Part shown: positions 47,991-62,000 of the stretch, piece after piece
How positions within the stretch are numbered: the first letter of the stretch is position 1
How the letters are laid out: every line of letters begins with the position of its first letter
Assembly (NCBI GenBank): GCA_021234155.1
Contig: JAJEKV010000078.1
Location: 3,530,978-3,594,977 of the forward strand
Length of the DNA stretch: 64,000 nucleotides
Source of the DNA: Isoetes taiwanensis
Taxonomy: Eukaryota > Streptophyta > Lycopodiopsida > Isoetales > Isoetaceae
Reading direction: 5' to 3'
Program-made: the position numbers and the translations under genes
Notes under the pieces: model-generated
The model's input: only the letters and a program-made list of their open reading frames with translations
Databases searched by the model: none
What the model was told of the DNA's origin: nothing

Positions 47991-50900
47991 GGCTGCTCCC
48001 AACTCAGTTAGCGTCCCGTTGCTGGCGGCTGTACGCGGTAATCCCCAATGATACTGGCGGCTCAGCGGCGGCGATAGCGAAAATAACGCTACTGGCGAAG
48101 AACTTCCGAGGAGGCAAAATGCGAGAAGATTTAAGTTCGCCGCTATGTGAAATTTTTAAGGGTTGGAACAGAAAGGGGCAATGGTATTGAGGAGTTTTAT
48201 TGTATGTTTGGCTGCTGCATGCTTGTCTAGGTGACCGCTGGAAACATGTTGTTCCTTCTTGGCGCTCGGCTATTGATGTGGCGTTAGCCAATATGTGTTA
48301 GGTATGTTTGAGCATCACCAACGGCTGATGTTCATCGACACGAATTGGTATAGAGCTGCAATGTGCTTTGACACTAGCCATATAAACGGCAAAACACCAC
48401 AGGAACGAGACCTGCGATGGGCGCCAATAAAATGCGGCCCCATCGCGCGTGCGGCCACCTCGAGAACGGTATTCACGGTAATGGGCGGACATGAAGCACT
48501 TTGGCAGCAAAATGGTAGTCACCATAACTCGGTCTGGCCCCGAGTCCGACCACTGAAGTCAATGCATAGTTCCGATTCGAAGAGATAAAATTAAATGGAA
48601 GTTGCCGAGGGGCAGGTCGCTATTACGGCAACACGCCGCATCATGATGCAACACAGATGCATGTTAGATCATTTAAACATGACGCCAGCAGCAGAAGCAC
48701 ATTATTGCAGACTATTGTAGAAGGCTGGCGTCACGTGAGACAGAGAACTATCGTAATCATTTTTCTTCCACTATCACACATTTATGTGAATATAACACTA
48801 TTGCAAAGAAACGTTATGCAAAAACATTTAACGGCGGTTTATTAGAAGAAACAATAGCCATTACGGAAATATGAGCGACGCTGCAGTATTAATGCCAAAA
48901 GCACCGGCAAGCAGTAAAAATGGCGACACATCAGCAGAAGATAACTACAAGGCAAATGGCGCCCGAAGCGTGATGCACGAAGGAAAACGGAAATGGTCAG
49001 GCTAACAGCATGAGCGACAAGCTGAAATAGTTAACCGTTTATATGTGTATTTTTGGAAGACCATCTTATATTATAATGACCGATGAAGTGAACTAGATCA
49101 GGCTCAAATCTGGGATTGCGATGCGGCGATAGTGCGCGGCGTTTCACCGGCTGGCGGGTGGAAGATTCATTTCTATCTACGGCGGCCCGGTGAACCTGGC
49201 GGCGTGTATTGACAGAAGCGTTTATGCGCTTTAAATGGTATGGCAGCATGTATTGTTTGTATGGCTGAAGAATGAAATGAGGAAGAAGGCCGTGTTAACC
49301 CCGACAGAAGATAAGAACGGACTGCGGGTAAAGAACTAAGAATGGAGCAATGTCGAGGCCGAATAGGCCAGCTGTGCGTTAATAAAAGCGAGCTGAAAAA
49401 TGGGCTTTCCTGGCGATGAAATGGCGAAGGGATTGAAACGAAAGCGCCAGTGAGCATCAGAAACGGAAGCACTGGGCTGGCACAGATCGATAAGTGGCAA
49501 TGATGCAGAGCAACGATACGGAAGCACGAGAGTAAGAAGAAGCAAAAGAGGAACTTTGGCGACGGGGGCTAACTTTCAGCGAACGCGGTGGTCAGCGGCA
49601 AGTTTCTGACTTGCTACATCCCAAACCATTGTTGTTGTAAATGCCACATCTGGGAATAGTGCTTTGGGCAGGTAATCGCTCGCATGAAACATGAAACTTT
49701 GTCACGGCAAAGATTGTTTTTATTTATGCGAATGATTTCGTCGCGGTATATTGTTTCACAACTGTATTTGCGGTTGACAATGAAGTACGCCAATATTGAG
49801 AAATGCGGATGACTGGGAATTCGAAACACTACTACTGCTATAGAAGACAATATTGAAGAAGGTAACAATGGCTTCATGACATTTCATTTGGCCCGAAATC
49901 CGGTCATTTTATAGCGCATTTTCGCTTGGCGAAAGAACGGCTGGAACTATTTCTAAAGGCAGCATCTGCCGATAGCACGGCGTAATTTTCTCTTATATGA
50001 TGGCAAGATGTCAGCGAGACCCAATTCTGCGGGTATTTACTTTAATAGAGAGCCCCAAATGACAACGGAGATTTTATTTGCGAAATTTCGCCATTCATGA
50101 GCACAATTAAATGGAGTGGCTATGGCGGACTGGGTGTTACAACAGCAGTGCTGCATGCTGAGATTATAACGGGAATGCGCGCACATGTGATATGCCCAAA
50201 TGGATCGGTTAACAGGCATGTTGTCGCTTTAACGTGATCACGCTACGACAAGTGCGGCAATGCGGAAGGTCTTCGCGCGTGCATCGTGATGGTAATACGC
50301 AAAATTGCACTAATATTTAGCAAATATTTGTGCATCGGCACAGGCAATCACGCTACCACATATCTAGGTTCCAGCATCTTTGGAGGGAAACACTACATAT
50401 ATGACGGAAATAGCGATGAAGCTGAAAATATTTTTTAGATTTCTGTAACGGCGGTAACGGCGGTCCAGCAGACTGAACCAAAGATGGCGGTCTTTCTCGG
50501 CATGAAAGACGAACAATTCGCCTTTGTAACATGGTATTTAATACATCCCCTCTTTATCATTGATTCTTACAGGCACAACTGCAACCATGCCGGTGTATTC
50601 AAATATTTGCATGTGGTTAGGTCAATTTGCATCTTTAATATTACGCAACGAAGCGATACACTATTGCACACAGGTATTTTATTTGGTCAGGTATTCATTG
50701 TCTATAAACATTGAAGGTATTGGCGGCCAGCAAACGGCGCGCAAACTGCGAAATAAATAAAACCTTGCAAAACTACTGCATGCATATCAGCATACAGCAC
50801 ATAATTTCAAAAAATACGAATAAGTATATTGCGATTTAAACATTAATAAAAATAAATTGAGCCCACTAGTCTCAGCGAGTAAGCCTCACGATACCATATG

Positions 50901-53030
50901 CGTGGCAGATCGCAATTCGCTTTGGCGATCGCGGCTGGCGGGTAACAGAACGGTATATGATCGAGGAAAATCAGCCGGGAACTTTAAAAAGCAAAATTAC
51001 TCGAGATGACCCCGGTACTTTCACTCAGCTATTCTGAAGGCGGTGGTTTTGCGGCGACCTGGCTGAAACTGCGACTTCGTGGCATAAACATTCCGTAATT
51101 CTTTGTCAGCTTTAGGTAGTGGTGGAAGGCAAGCTGATGGTAACAGAGAAGTTGCAATAAAACATGAAGGTTTCTACTAAAAAATAGAGAATGAGCATGA
51201 AAGAGGTAGTCATGGTTAAATGAGGGTAATGAGGGTAATGAAGTTATTTAGAACGTAAGAGATGTCTCATGAAAATGGTAGATATTTGAGAAAGAATTGT
51301 TCTCATCGCGATGCGGCGATGGGCACGATATGTCGTGGGCTGTGCATCACCGACAACCTGGAGGCACTAACTGGTGGATGCGATATTTCATGGTGCCCGC
51401 GGTTGAGCAATTGCTTATATATTATTTATAGCGTTGCTGATAAATTTTAGCGATAACGATATAACGTGACATATATTATTATTAACTGCCAGGCAACGTC
51501 ATGCAACTTTAAGCGGGCGACAGGTATCGTCATCTGGAAGTGAACTTTTCATCTTTGTTCAGAACTATCTTTATAGGTATTGTTCTTCAACTAATGAACC
51601 AACACTCGCCCTTTATTATCTGTCGGCAAAAGGTTACTAAAATGGCGAACAGTATTATTGTAATTAACAATGATCAAATATACATTCGAACATACATTCA
51701 AACTGTAACACAATAGTTTGATATAAGTGGTCTTGAAATGAAAAGTTCGTCGCTGAATGGTTTTAGCGCTGATGGCGCAGCACGATGTAGAAGCGAAGGG
51801 GAGGTCGTGGCAGAAGTGTTCATCGGCGACTTTCATGTCATCAGGAGTTGGCGGTCAGTGATCTTTGCTGCTCGACTTGCGGCGTCTCGCAACAATGAGA
51901 AAGCTTCAACGATACGCGCCAATTCGCAAGTCAGGCGTTGGCGTGTCAATGGCCTTTAGTCAGCGGTATGGCGTTCACCGACCGAATGCGCTGCGCATTT
52001 CACGAAACCGTATCAATGCGATTCTTCTGCATGAAGAGGATAACTGAAGAAGACTCCGCGAAGAAAAATCACAATGCCGATGTTTTAACGAGCTTATCAG
52101 CGGGCAAGCGATTCGCGAGACAATGTTTATGCGCAGTCTCCTCTGCCAACATAAGCTTTGTCTTTACATGAGGACACAGCCATAACGTAAGCCGCTGCGA
52201 CGGCTTCGCCGAAACCAGGAGAAGTGCTTGAACTTTAGATATTAGCCGCATAACGGTCGTATTGTCGACTCGCCGTAACTGAAATCTGCGTGGCCCCAGC
52301 AGAGAGCTTTGGCTTCGACCGATTCTTTAACCGCAGCTCGATCTCCTAACAAATTCTACAGCACTCGTAAGATTTCCGATCTTTCAACTGGCGCAAAAAT
52401 AAGTTATGCTTTCGCTGACGAAAAACATAGAATCGGTATGTCTCTACATGCGTAAATGCATCGGCGGCAGCATTCGTCTCACTGGCGATAACGCCTTGCG
52501 TCTAAACATATAAATATTTGGCGGTAAACTGCATGTTCCGGCGATGACTCCCTGCTACATCTTGGCGGTCGCTGGCAGTACCGAATGGTCGGCCGAACTC
52601 CTCAACAGTATTCGCTCTTTGTACCCATTTATGATGGCATACTCCTCCGGCGGTGGAAGTATGAGAAGTCATTGACGCTAAAACAGTCTCGAATTTCTTG
52701 TGCTTATGCCGGTGATACGCGTGAAATAACGTCTCTTCATGTAACAGCTGACTAACAAGTTACGTGCTATTAACGCCAATACGGTGACTTTTGGCGTATA
52801 TAAAACCTTTGTCATCGTAATCAACCCTAAATACATCTAAAAAAAATTGAATTGTCAGTAATGCTTTTGTCAACTTTAGCAAAAATTACATTACTCAGGA
52901 CCCGAACCCCTGTGCGTCGCTAAGTAACTTTCCCTTCTCCATTTGTTCCCACATCACAGCGTGGGCATCATGCGGCATGGTAAGCGTCCGATCGCTGCGT
53001 GTGTTGTACGCCATTCAAACTGATGTACAA
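47991..53030. other. Degraded sequence; no feature supported
   Basis: Composition is as in the rest of the distal half. Local oddities are small: a GAGGGTAAT duplication near 51,223-51,240 and a GGCGGTAACGGCGGT run near 50,451-50,465. Open frames stay under about 100 codons and show no family. Confidence 0.55.
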
Positions 53031-56010
53031 GCAGGAAAATGTTGTATTTCAAATGGCAGCGATGCATATTTATCAAATGGCAGCGGCTGGCTATTTCACT
53101 CAAGTAGCGCGGTACTTCGACTGGTTGAAATAGCGGCGGCTGCGCCATTCGGCAAATGGCTGAAACGTAGCGTACTTCTTAATGGGAGTATTTCGCGTGC
53201 TGTGTGCGAAATATTGAATCTGTGGTCGCTGGCGTGCTGTACCTGCCTCATTCATCACGGTGAAGAATAGAATCGCCCGTCTCTCGAGAAAGAACTTTCG
53301 CATATTCATAACATAGATGCCTATTTCATCCCGTCACAACTTCTTTTGCAGCGGCGGCACAATAATATAAAATCTTTTAGAATGTTCACAGCCGACATTT
53401 CGGCAACTCGCGCTGTCGGGATCGAAGGCACCGCGATCTGAAGAACTGCGAGCTTTCGGGTGGCGGGCATAACCTCACAGATCCCGGACAGATATTCTTT
53501 TGGTGTAATAATGACTCCGAGAGGCTGTGGCGTGTAGCACCTTATTTTAGTGTTCCTCTGCCATTTAGCCGTCGCCAGTTCCTGGGCGCCGAATGCAATC
53601 TTTAACGAGCCTGCGGCCGCTATGCCTTCTTTTGGTTTCACCGTACTGGCGGAGTAACAACGTAGATGCCGCTGTAGCACAGCAGCACTACAACCCGTCG
53701 CTAATAATCGCGTCGTCGCTCGGCGAGCTTGCCGATGGTTGCGGGAGAATCATGTTTGTGGCATCATTCATCCTAACATAAATCGCTTATGCTGATGCAG
53801 ATAGATCTCCCTTCTTCTGACTCTTTGCCCCACTGTTTTTGTTCGCTGCCCGACTTTGAGCATTTTGATTTACGCGCTGCATGCCCGGCGACCATGCATA
53901 TCCCGTGCTGGCGGCATATTGCACGAGATAACTGCTCTTACAGCCAGAGACTGCCGGGCATGTCGCGCTTTTAGCGAAATGCGAATCACTGGTCTCTATG
54001 CGTGCCTTTGTCGCGCTCACGAACTCATAGAGCAACACAGCGGTGGTCAGACTCCCAGCGTGCGGCTGCCGATAATCATCTTGCCGATGGCGAATCTTCT
54101 AGCATTACTGACTGAAAATCAACCTTCCTTTCTTGACTTCCTTCATGTTAACAATGATAGCCACATCTGAGCCGCGACTTAAGCTTCACGGCTGATTGAA
54201 CAAAGGCAAAGTTCTGTCTCCCGCTGGTTGGGCCACCGTCGAGCAACATCTCCGCGCAGATGGCGTCCGGGGCTATGATCACAATCTGTTATTTCTTGGC
54301 GCTGCCGGCAACGGCATATTGGCGGCATATTAACGAATTAGCGACGAAGCGGCTGACTAGTAAATGGCGCAGTGGCCATTTTGACAAATGGCGAGCTGCG
54401 CCATTTAGACTAAATATTGCACAGCCATTACTTACTATTTATATATAAAGCTAAATGGCACACTGGCCATTTTAGTCTAAATAAGCAGTTCATCATTGTC
54501 TAAATGTTGTGGTGGCTTCGTGCTGTGCGAATCGCTTCACAAAACGGAAAGCACTGGCTATTCTATGGTAAAACTCTACAAAAGAGCTGTTAGCGATTTG
54601 CATTGAAATGGCGCAGCTTCATTCATAAAACATGGGAGAGAAACGCTGCAAGCGCCCGCCACTGAAATGGCGGCGTTAAAATGACCTGGGCTGCTACAGA
54701 GAGCGATAAGAATAGAAACAGCAGTCTTAACGGCGGCTCTGAATTGATAAAGATAGCCGTGTAAAGTATAAGAATGCGGGGCGTATCCTACTCCGCACCA
54801 GGCGTCGAAGAAAATGTTTGAATAGGAAAGGAAGTGTGCAGGCATTGAAGCTGACGGCAAAGCGGGGAGGCGGGCGGGAAGGAGGTGGAGAACAATGGTG
54901 AAAATGAAGTGGACGGGAAGAAAGAAAGAAGATGGAAAGAAACCTGCAGATCTCTCTCCCAGGCTGCTCTTCAGAAACTGGCGGCGCGTCGTGCGAACAC
55001 GAGAAATTTTGTTTCACTCATTTTAAAAATTTGGGCCCCTCGCGTCCGTGCTTCCATTAAATCCCAGCACAAGTACAATGAACTGGTACTTGCCTCTGTC
55101 ACCGCCCGCCATCAGCCGAAACGCAGCCCATGTACGGGCACGAGGTGCCCATCCCGCAAACGGCACCCGACTGGCTGACCGAGGCATTTTATGATCGTGA
55201 AAGAAGCGGCATAATGCGACAAGAAGGTTGTTTACGATCACCGATACGTAGGCACGAGATCGCTGATACGACAAGCGGCTTCACCGGCGTCAGCCGTCAG
55301 CGGCGTTGGACTTCGCAGTAAGCTGACTGGCGTATCTTTTACGCGGCGGCAGCCGCTGATATTCATTCTTCGGCGACGCTGGCACCGATATTGGAAACAA
55401 TGACCACGTAATTTCATTTTCGGCGGCTTATGCAGTTCTTCGGCATCATTTGTCGATTATTCGGCGTAACTACATTCTTCGGCGCGTTATGGTGGCTCGT
55501 CGGTGAAACTGTGGAACTACTGTATGTTAAATGTTTTAATATGTTAATGTAGAGATGTAGGGTAAATATTTTAATTTAGAGGTAGTCTTCTACAGCTCTT
55601 CGACAGGTGAAATAAGTTCTCAACTTATTGATATTAATATTTGAATGCTAGCCAGTAATAGGAATCATAACCAGCATTAATTTAGCATTTGAGCAAAAAG
55701 TGCCATTTTTGTCAATGGGCCATTTTCCTTTAAATGTGGGCGATGGCCATTTTTCGCTTTAAATGGGCGGCTGCGTTTTGCTGGAGTAGCGCGGTACCAT
55801 TTTTCTTTAAATGGCGCGGCTGTAATGTATTTTGCTCCATTTGAAATAGCGCTCCATTAAGAAAATGGCGTTAACTACTCCATTAAGGGAAAAGTAACCG
55901 ATAACAGTAAACGCTTGTTAGCATGCATTTTAAAGGTAAAATAGTAGCTGACGGTAATTTATTAAATGGGCATTTAGCATGCATTTTATTATAAATGTCA
56001 TTATAATTTT
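53031..56010. repeat. Clustered AAATGGC / GCCATTT words
   Basis: AAATGGC and its reverse complement GCCATTT recur at about 53,050-53,160, 54,360-54,480, 54,605-54,680 and 55,700-55,990. They often occur as close inverted pairs (for example near 54,377-54,405) with CGCGGCTG or AGCGGCTG beside them. This may be the degraded remains of a minisatellite or of a repeated element. Unit length cannot be fixed, and word bias in this half of the window weakens the call. Confidence 0.35.
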
Positions 56011-59000
56011 CTTTCGCCATTTTCAGCTATTTACTAAGTATATGTCATCGAAGAGTTATATCTGTAAAAGTATATATATATAATATGACCAATATTATTC
56101 TTACGAGAAAAACACATAACGCAGCCGATGAATAATGAACATGGTACGCGGGTACATGCGCATGGCGGCTATTCCCATGGTACTGGCTAACAGTCGCTGG
56201 CGCAATTATAGCTGTTCCCGACCCAGGTGATGGAAGCGACAATATGGCGGCGGCATTATCGATAGCCTGGCATCAATAAATGCTGGCAGAAAGCTGCCTG
56301 CGGGAGGCGTCGTCTTGGCCCCGGCTGCCTGTCCTCCGCAACGTCATCATTCGGTGTCGGCTGCTAAAACTCGGCATTGGCGACACTGATATGGTGAACA
56401 GCCGTTGTGGTTGTGGGCCGGAATGGGCTTCGAACTTTGCGTCCGTAAGGAAGAATGTTGACACTCCAGCGATGCCCGAGGGCTGATCGCACATCGCTGC
56501 ATTATAACAGCATGACTGACCAGGCTGTGGTACTATCTACGGCGAGATAGCATGCCATTGATTTAACTGCTCCATCGCGACACCGAAATACCAGCAGAAT
56601 GAAGGCGATACGATGAACAAACGCATTTTTCGAGACAACATCGGTAATTATGAACCACCATCAGGCGATGCTGGTTTACTTAAATGCGTAATGACGATAT
56701 CTTGCGAGGCCATGGTGATCCCGGTCTTCGATTGGCTTTGATAATTTACGGAGACTTTCCGGAGTGAGATACGAAAGATACGCTGCGCTGGTACAAGGAT
56801 CTCAAGTAAATAGCTGTGCGAAGGCACGATACGCGCCACAATGGGAAAATGGCGATATTGATGTTGCGGGCTATACATCTGCCCGGCTTTCCGGCAAAAT
56901 GAGGATATGAAATAGAGGCATTTGAGACAACGACCAGAACAATTCAAGCGAAAAGTATACCGCATAGGGTAAAACAACGGAGAAAAGTAACTTCAGTAAG
57001 TTCATGAAGTCAGGCTGGCAACCGCGGCTGCCAGCATCAATGCGTGGTAATTTTATCTCAACCGCACAGTCAGGAATTGCGTCGGCCTGATATTTGGTGT
57101 GTTTACCGGGAAGAAGAAGGTGAGAGATAGTGCTCAGAGAATAGACCATGCGGGCTGAGAATAACAGGCTATAGGTCGTTAACACAATTGAAGAAAACGG
57201 TGGCAGTGGGCGAGAAGGCTGTGGCAATGCGGCTGAAAGCACAGATATTTCTGCATTGACCGCGTATTGATAACTAGGCATTCGTGGAGATAACATTATT
57301 ACATGGCTGGCGGTGAAATGATATTGAAAATGCGAGCTTTCCTTCCATTAACTAATAAACATACGCAAGAAGTTGATAGCGTCGTGAGAAAAACTGCGAG
57401 AACAACTATGGCCTTAATCTTTCTGCAGTATATATGAAAAGAAATTTTTAGAATGTTAACATTGCAAAAATGCGACCTTCTCTGAAATACGGCTTTGCTC
57501 TGGTAATATTAGGCTGGAAAAAAGCAAAGATACGAAGAAAATCTTGCAGTAGCGATGGAGTCTCATATATTTAGAGCAGCGGCTCTTGCGGTGAAGAGCA
57601 TTGTCACGGTCACTACGAAAATCATCATGTATGCATGATAGATGGGCGGTGGGCACAGTGCTTACAAATAAATCTGGAAGCCTTAATTGGCGATTTGGCG
57701 AGGCAGCTCATGAGCACAGTGAAACACTTTATGTCATTTTCGCGATTTATGGAAAGATTCAAACTTCACATTGGTTCACTGGAAATATTGCGCCAACGGA
57801 ATTGTGCAGGGCAAGACAGGTGACTTTATATTGAGTAACTGCGGTGCAAATGGTGCTGGCGTCGAATACCAATCGCTGAGCAACTTTGCTTTCTATGGGA
57901 AAACGCGGTACTTCAGCACGGGTGGTCAGCCCATAACACTCCTATTTGCAACTTGATACTGTCGAGCCAAACTAAAACCAGGTATAATGTATACTTATAT
58001 CTTATTTGACTGACTTAGTCTTTGATGGTGAACTTTATGATGAGGCCACTTGCTTTTGACGGAGGCACTTCGGCAACGAAGATAGAATATTTGACACGAC
58101 TGCACTGGGCGAAGTGCATCTTATCTCAATTCCCCTGGGTGACCGATGAGTTCCAGCGGAAGGCTTTGGCAGGATTTAAATCTGACTTGGCGCTTTTGAT
58201 TGAGCATCTTTGAACCACGCCTCAATTTAGATGGCGGTAACGACCCATGCGACCTGTAGCCGTCTACACACGCGTGGCTTTCCGAATCTCGAGGTAGAAT
58301 GGAAGGAACATGGTCGGCCAATCTTTTGAAACCGCAAAATCTCTGGCAACGACCGAAGGATGTTGCGGTTGAGCATCAGCAATACATGGAAGGACGCGTC
58401 GAAATGGTTAACTTGGTTTGCGAAACGCAACTGCGATGTTGAGCGACTGCGGAGGTGTGCCGGGGCGTCATAAAAATGATGCGTTGACGCAATGAACGAA
58501 ATAGAACAGCGACATTTATTCGATGCGGCGTACGCATGATCTGCGACGCTTACCATCTTTATGATAGAATGGCGTCGTGTTTAATCTCATGACGAAACAT
58601 GTTTGTTCTGAGCGATATTAACGCCGCCGCGGTAGAATGGCGTTCTTGATCAGTCTATTTGGCGCGTGGTGAGCTTTCTTTGAGAGAACTACAGGCACAG
58701 CGACAAGCGTTGGCGGCCTGGTAGCGAAAGAGCACAGATGCTATTCATTATGCACGAGATACTGGCGAAGGCGGCGCGATCAGAGCCGAGAATATTGGCG
58801 GAGCATGTGAAGAACATAGCACGTGTTCATCTTAACATGAATCTTGTACTGGCAACTCCGCTTTAAATAACATGCATAAGATGCCCATGCGACCCACTAT
58901 ATTTGTGATCGCCATACTACTTACATCACAACAGCAAATGTACATGACCATAGATAGATGGTCCGAAGTAACATATGTTGAGCGTGATTCATAAATATTG

Positions 59001-62000
59001 AATACGTATGAAACCGATCACGATATCTACATAGCTCATGCTTCCGAGATGGATCGCAACTGCGGCAGCGGGGCAGCATCTCGGCAAAAGCACTGGCGGC
59101 GGTGGGAATAATAAAACAGCACAGATCAGTGGCTCTGGCGCGATACCGTTATTGAGCGGCAAGCTCCATGAAGATAGTGACTCACAGCCACGAGATGAAG
59201 CGACAAGTATTGATGTGGTATTGAGCGCCATCATTAATATAAACAATAAATGCGGTATGATTCTATCTGTATTAAATTCTGCTCATCAGCTAATATATTC
59301 ACTATGCTTATGACTGTATCGCTGCCAGTGCACAAATGCATAAATTAACTTTATTTTTACTGAAACTGGTCATATGCGATCGCACATAGTTCATAGATAA
59401 CACCATGTCATTGTGCCAGCGTTCACTCATCATCGACAACTGCGTGATGCTGACCGGCTCTGCGTCTATAGTGGATGCAACGCGGTGGCTACTTAGCGAG
59501 ACACCATACGCTTTTGAATTCGCGACCGCCAGATGTGACATAACATTGGCAATCGCCGGCTGGCATAGCGCGATGAGCATTTCCGACGTCGAGCAAAGCC
59601 ATGAAACGGCCTACCTGCCGACAAACTGCTGTGGCTCGAAATTATTGATAGCGGGCCGTGTTTCATTATGCATATCGGTGCCATATAGTATGTGTATGTC
59701 AACTATTTTAATGTTATACCATCGGTACCATCGGCTCAACGGTGGTGTCGGCACGTCAGGTGGAAGTCGCGGCTGGCATTAAGATCTGGCACTATGGCGT
59801 GCAGTCGCGGCGACGAATGAATCGTAATATACGGCGGCGGCGCTCAATCTGGCACGGCATGATATAAACATAAGCGACGCGAAATACTGAATCAGCAGCG
59901 CGCGAACCCCAGATCCACGCGCTTTCTGGAGCCCAGTGGGAGGGTGAAGGCTATGAGCTCTATAACTGGCAGGCTCAGCTGTAATAGAGGCTAGCATCCG
60001 CAATAAACTGCTACTACCGGCGGAGGCAGTCCATCACGCATCACAGTGCAAAGATGACAATCGCCAGAACTCACCGATTTCCGGCTGAAGGCGACTGAGC
60101 ACCAGATGAAGCGGACGGTCATGGCGGCTGGCGAGAACTGGCGCCTGGGTAATGGCTGAGTTGACACTCCATCGCCCTCTGTCATACTGCGGGAATAAGG
60201 CTAAATAGAACTTTCACGGCAAACTCTACGAACCGCGCAATGGCATCACCATCGGATTTCTCCGGTGCATCTCCCTATTCGGCATCTCCCCGAGAATACA
60301 AAGTTCGTGTGCATGATGACACCGAGCCCCAAAAGCGAAGCGTACTTCTCAGCGGCCTCACGTGTGAGACCTTTCGGCCCACCTGCCGCGTCGCTTTAAC
60401 CCACTATGGATCGAGAAACCCGCTGCGGCGGTCCTCACAGCTTCCCGTTGTGTGATGTTGTCGCATCATGCCCCAATAGTGAAGAAACTCCTTCTTGCGG
60501 CCTCTGTTAAAGGATACTATACTGAGCATACACGCTCATGGCCCACAAGTACCCCTTTCAACTGAAAGGAGCAAACATGTTGTATCATCACATGGCTCAT
60601 GAGAATGTCATAGAACATCTTGCCCTGTCATACGTCTAACTATGGTAAGTGCATTGACCAGGAGTTCCGAATGACTGTTTTGCGAGGTTCAGAACAATAC
60701 AAACCAGATGCTAACACATGCAGATAACTTTAATTCGAAGAACGCTCGCCCGATAACCGCCATCATCCCATGATGTTCCGACCATAACGCTTTCTTGACG
60801 AATACCGCGGCCATCTATGCCCGACGCGTCATTAGCGAGGTTTTAACGTGAATAAGTCTCTGAGCTAAGAAGGTGGAAAGAACTAAATTTCCACTAATAT
60901 AAGTTGGGTCACCTAGAATGCCACATAGCACCAGTAAGGTAATGCTGTGTGGCCCGGTAACTGAGTTGGGCAGTGTGGTGGCAACCAGTTTGTGAGACCC
61001 AGCTATTGACAACTAGTCATGCCCTATGCCCGCGATCCATGTGCTCTGGGCTTATGAGCACCAGGCTTGTAGCAGTGGCGAGGGTCGTGTCTCGTGTGTA
61101 TATTCCCCACCCGGAGCGTCACATTCTCCCCTTGACGTCACGGCGATCTTATTCAGAATGTGAACATGCAAAAACAACATAACATACTTTAGTTTGAACT
61201 TAACGATCAGTATTAGTTAAAAGTCAGAGTAGGCTATATTTATACAAAATATAACTAACAAACATACGGTAATTCAAAACGTGATATAAAGGATTGACCA
61301 GAGTTCATGTCAGTATGGCTCCCCATAACAAAATTGATGGCTCGCTGATAGCAGCTGACTGCTGCGCAGGCACGTGCGTTGGTTTGGTAATGAATTTGTG
61401 GTTTTGGGGACCGCCCCAGATCATGGCCGCTGAACGGCGAGGCGCATTTAAGATAATACTATCGTGCCCGTGATCGAAGTGCTTTGCGCTGTACATGATC
61501 ACGGTCGAGCAAATGCTTGCGAGGACTGGCAGGAGCATCTTCGCGTCGCTCGTACGCGTCACTGTCACCATGACCTCCCTGCGGCGGTATGACTGCCGCG
61601 TAAGCGGCATGGAAGATCGCTCCGTCATCATCATGTATCTCATTCACTCTTTTAATGTCATGCGCCCCCTGCTGATGGCGTGTGGCTTCAGAAATATGCG
61701 AGTGTTCGCATCGTAAACACGCGGTGAACACGGCATGCGCGGCTGAAAGCTGGGGCTCGCGTGGCGGGGTCGGGCGGCAACTGACGAGGGGAACAAGTGA
61801 GGGCATTTAAACACATCAAACTTCAGCAAACTGCAGTGTTAACTGTAAATGCTAGCCAGCTGCAACCAAATAACCAGCGGTAAATACTTTCAGCGGCAGG
61901 CGGACCTGTGTGAATGACTTGTCAGCCGACGCGATTTCACTTTGCTCATTTCCAGCAAGTGGTAACCTATAGCCGGTAGAGATTATTGCTGGCACAAACT

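Noticed and set aside
61090-61150. LTR-like motif near CGTCACATTCTCCCC
   Set aside because: A single short resemblance to sequences seen near plant retrotransposon ends, with no paired copy or primer-binding site.
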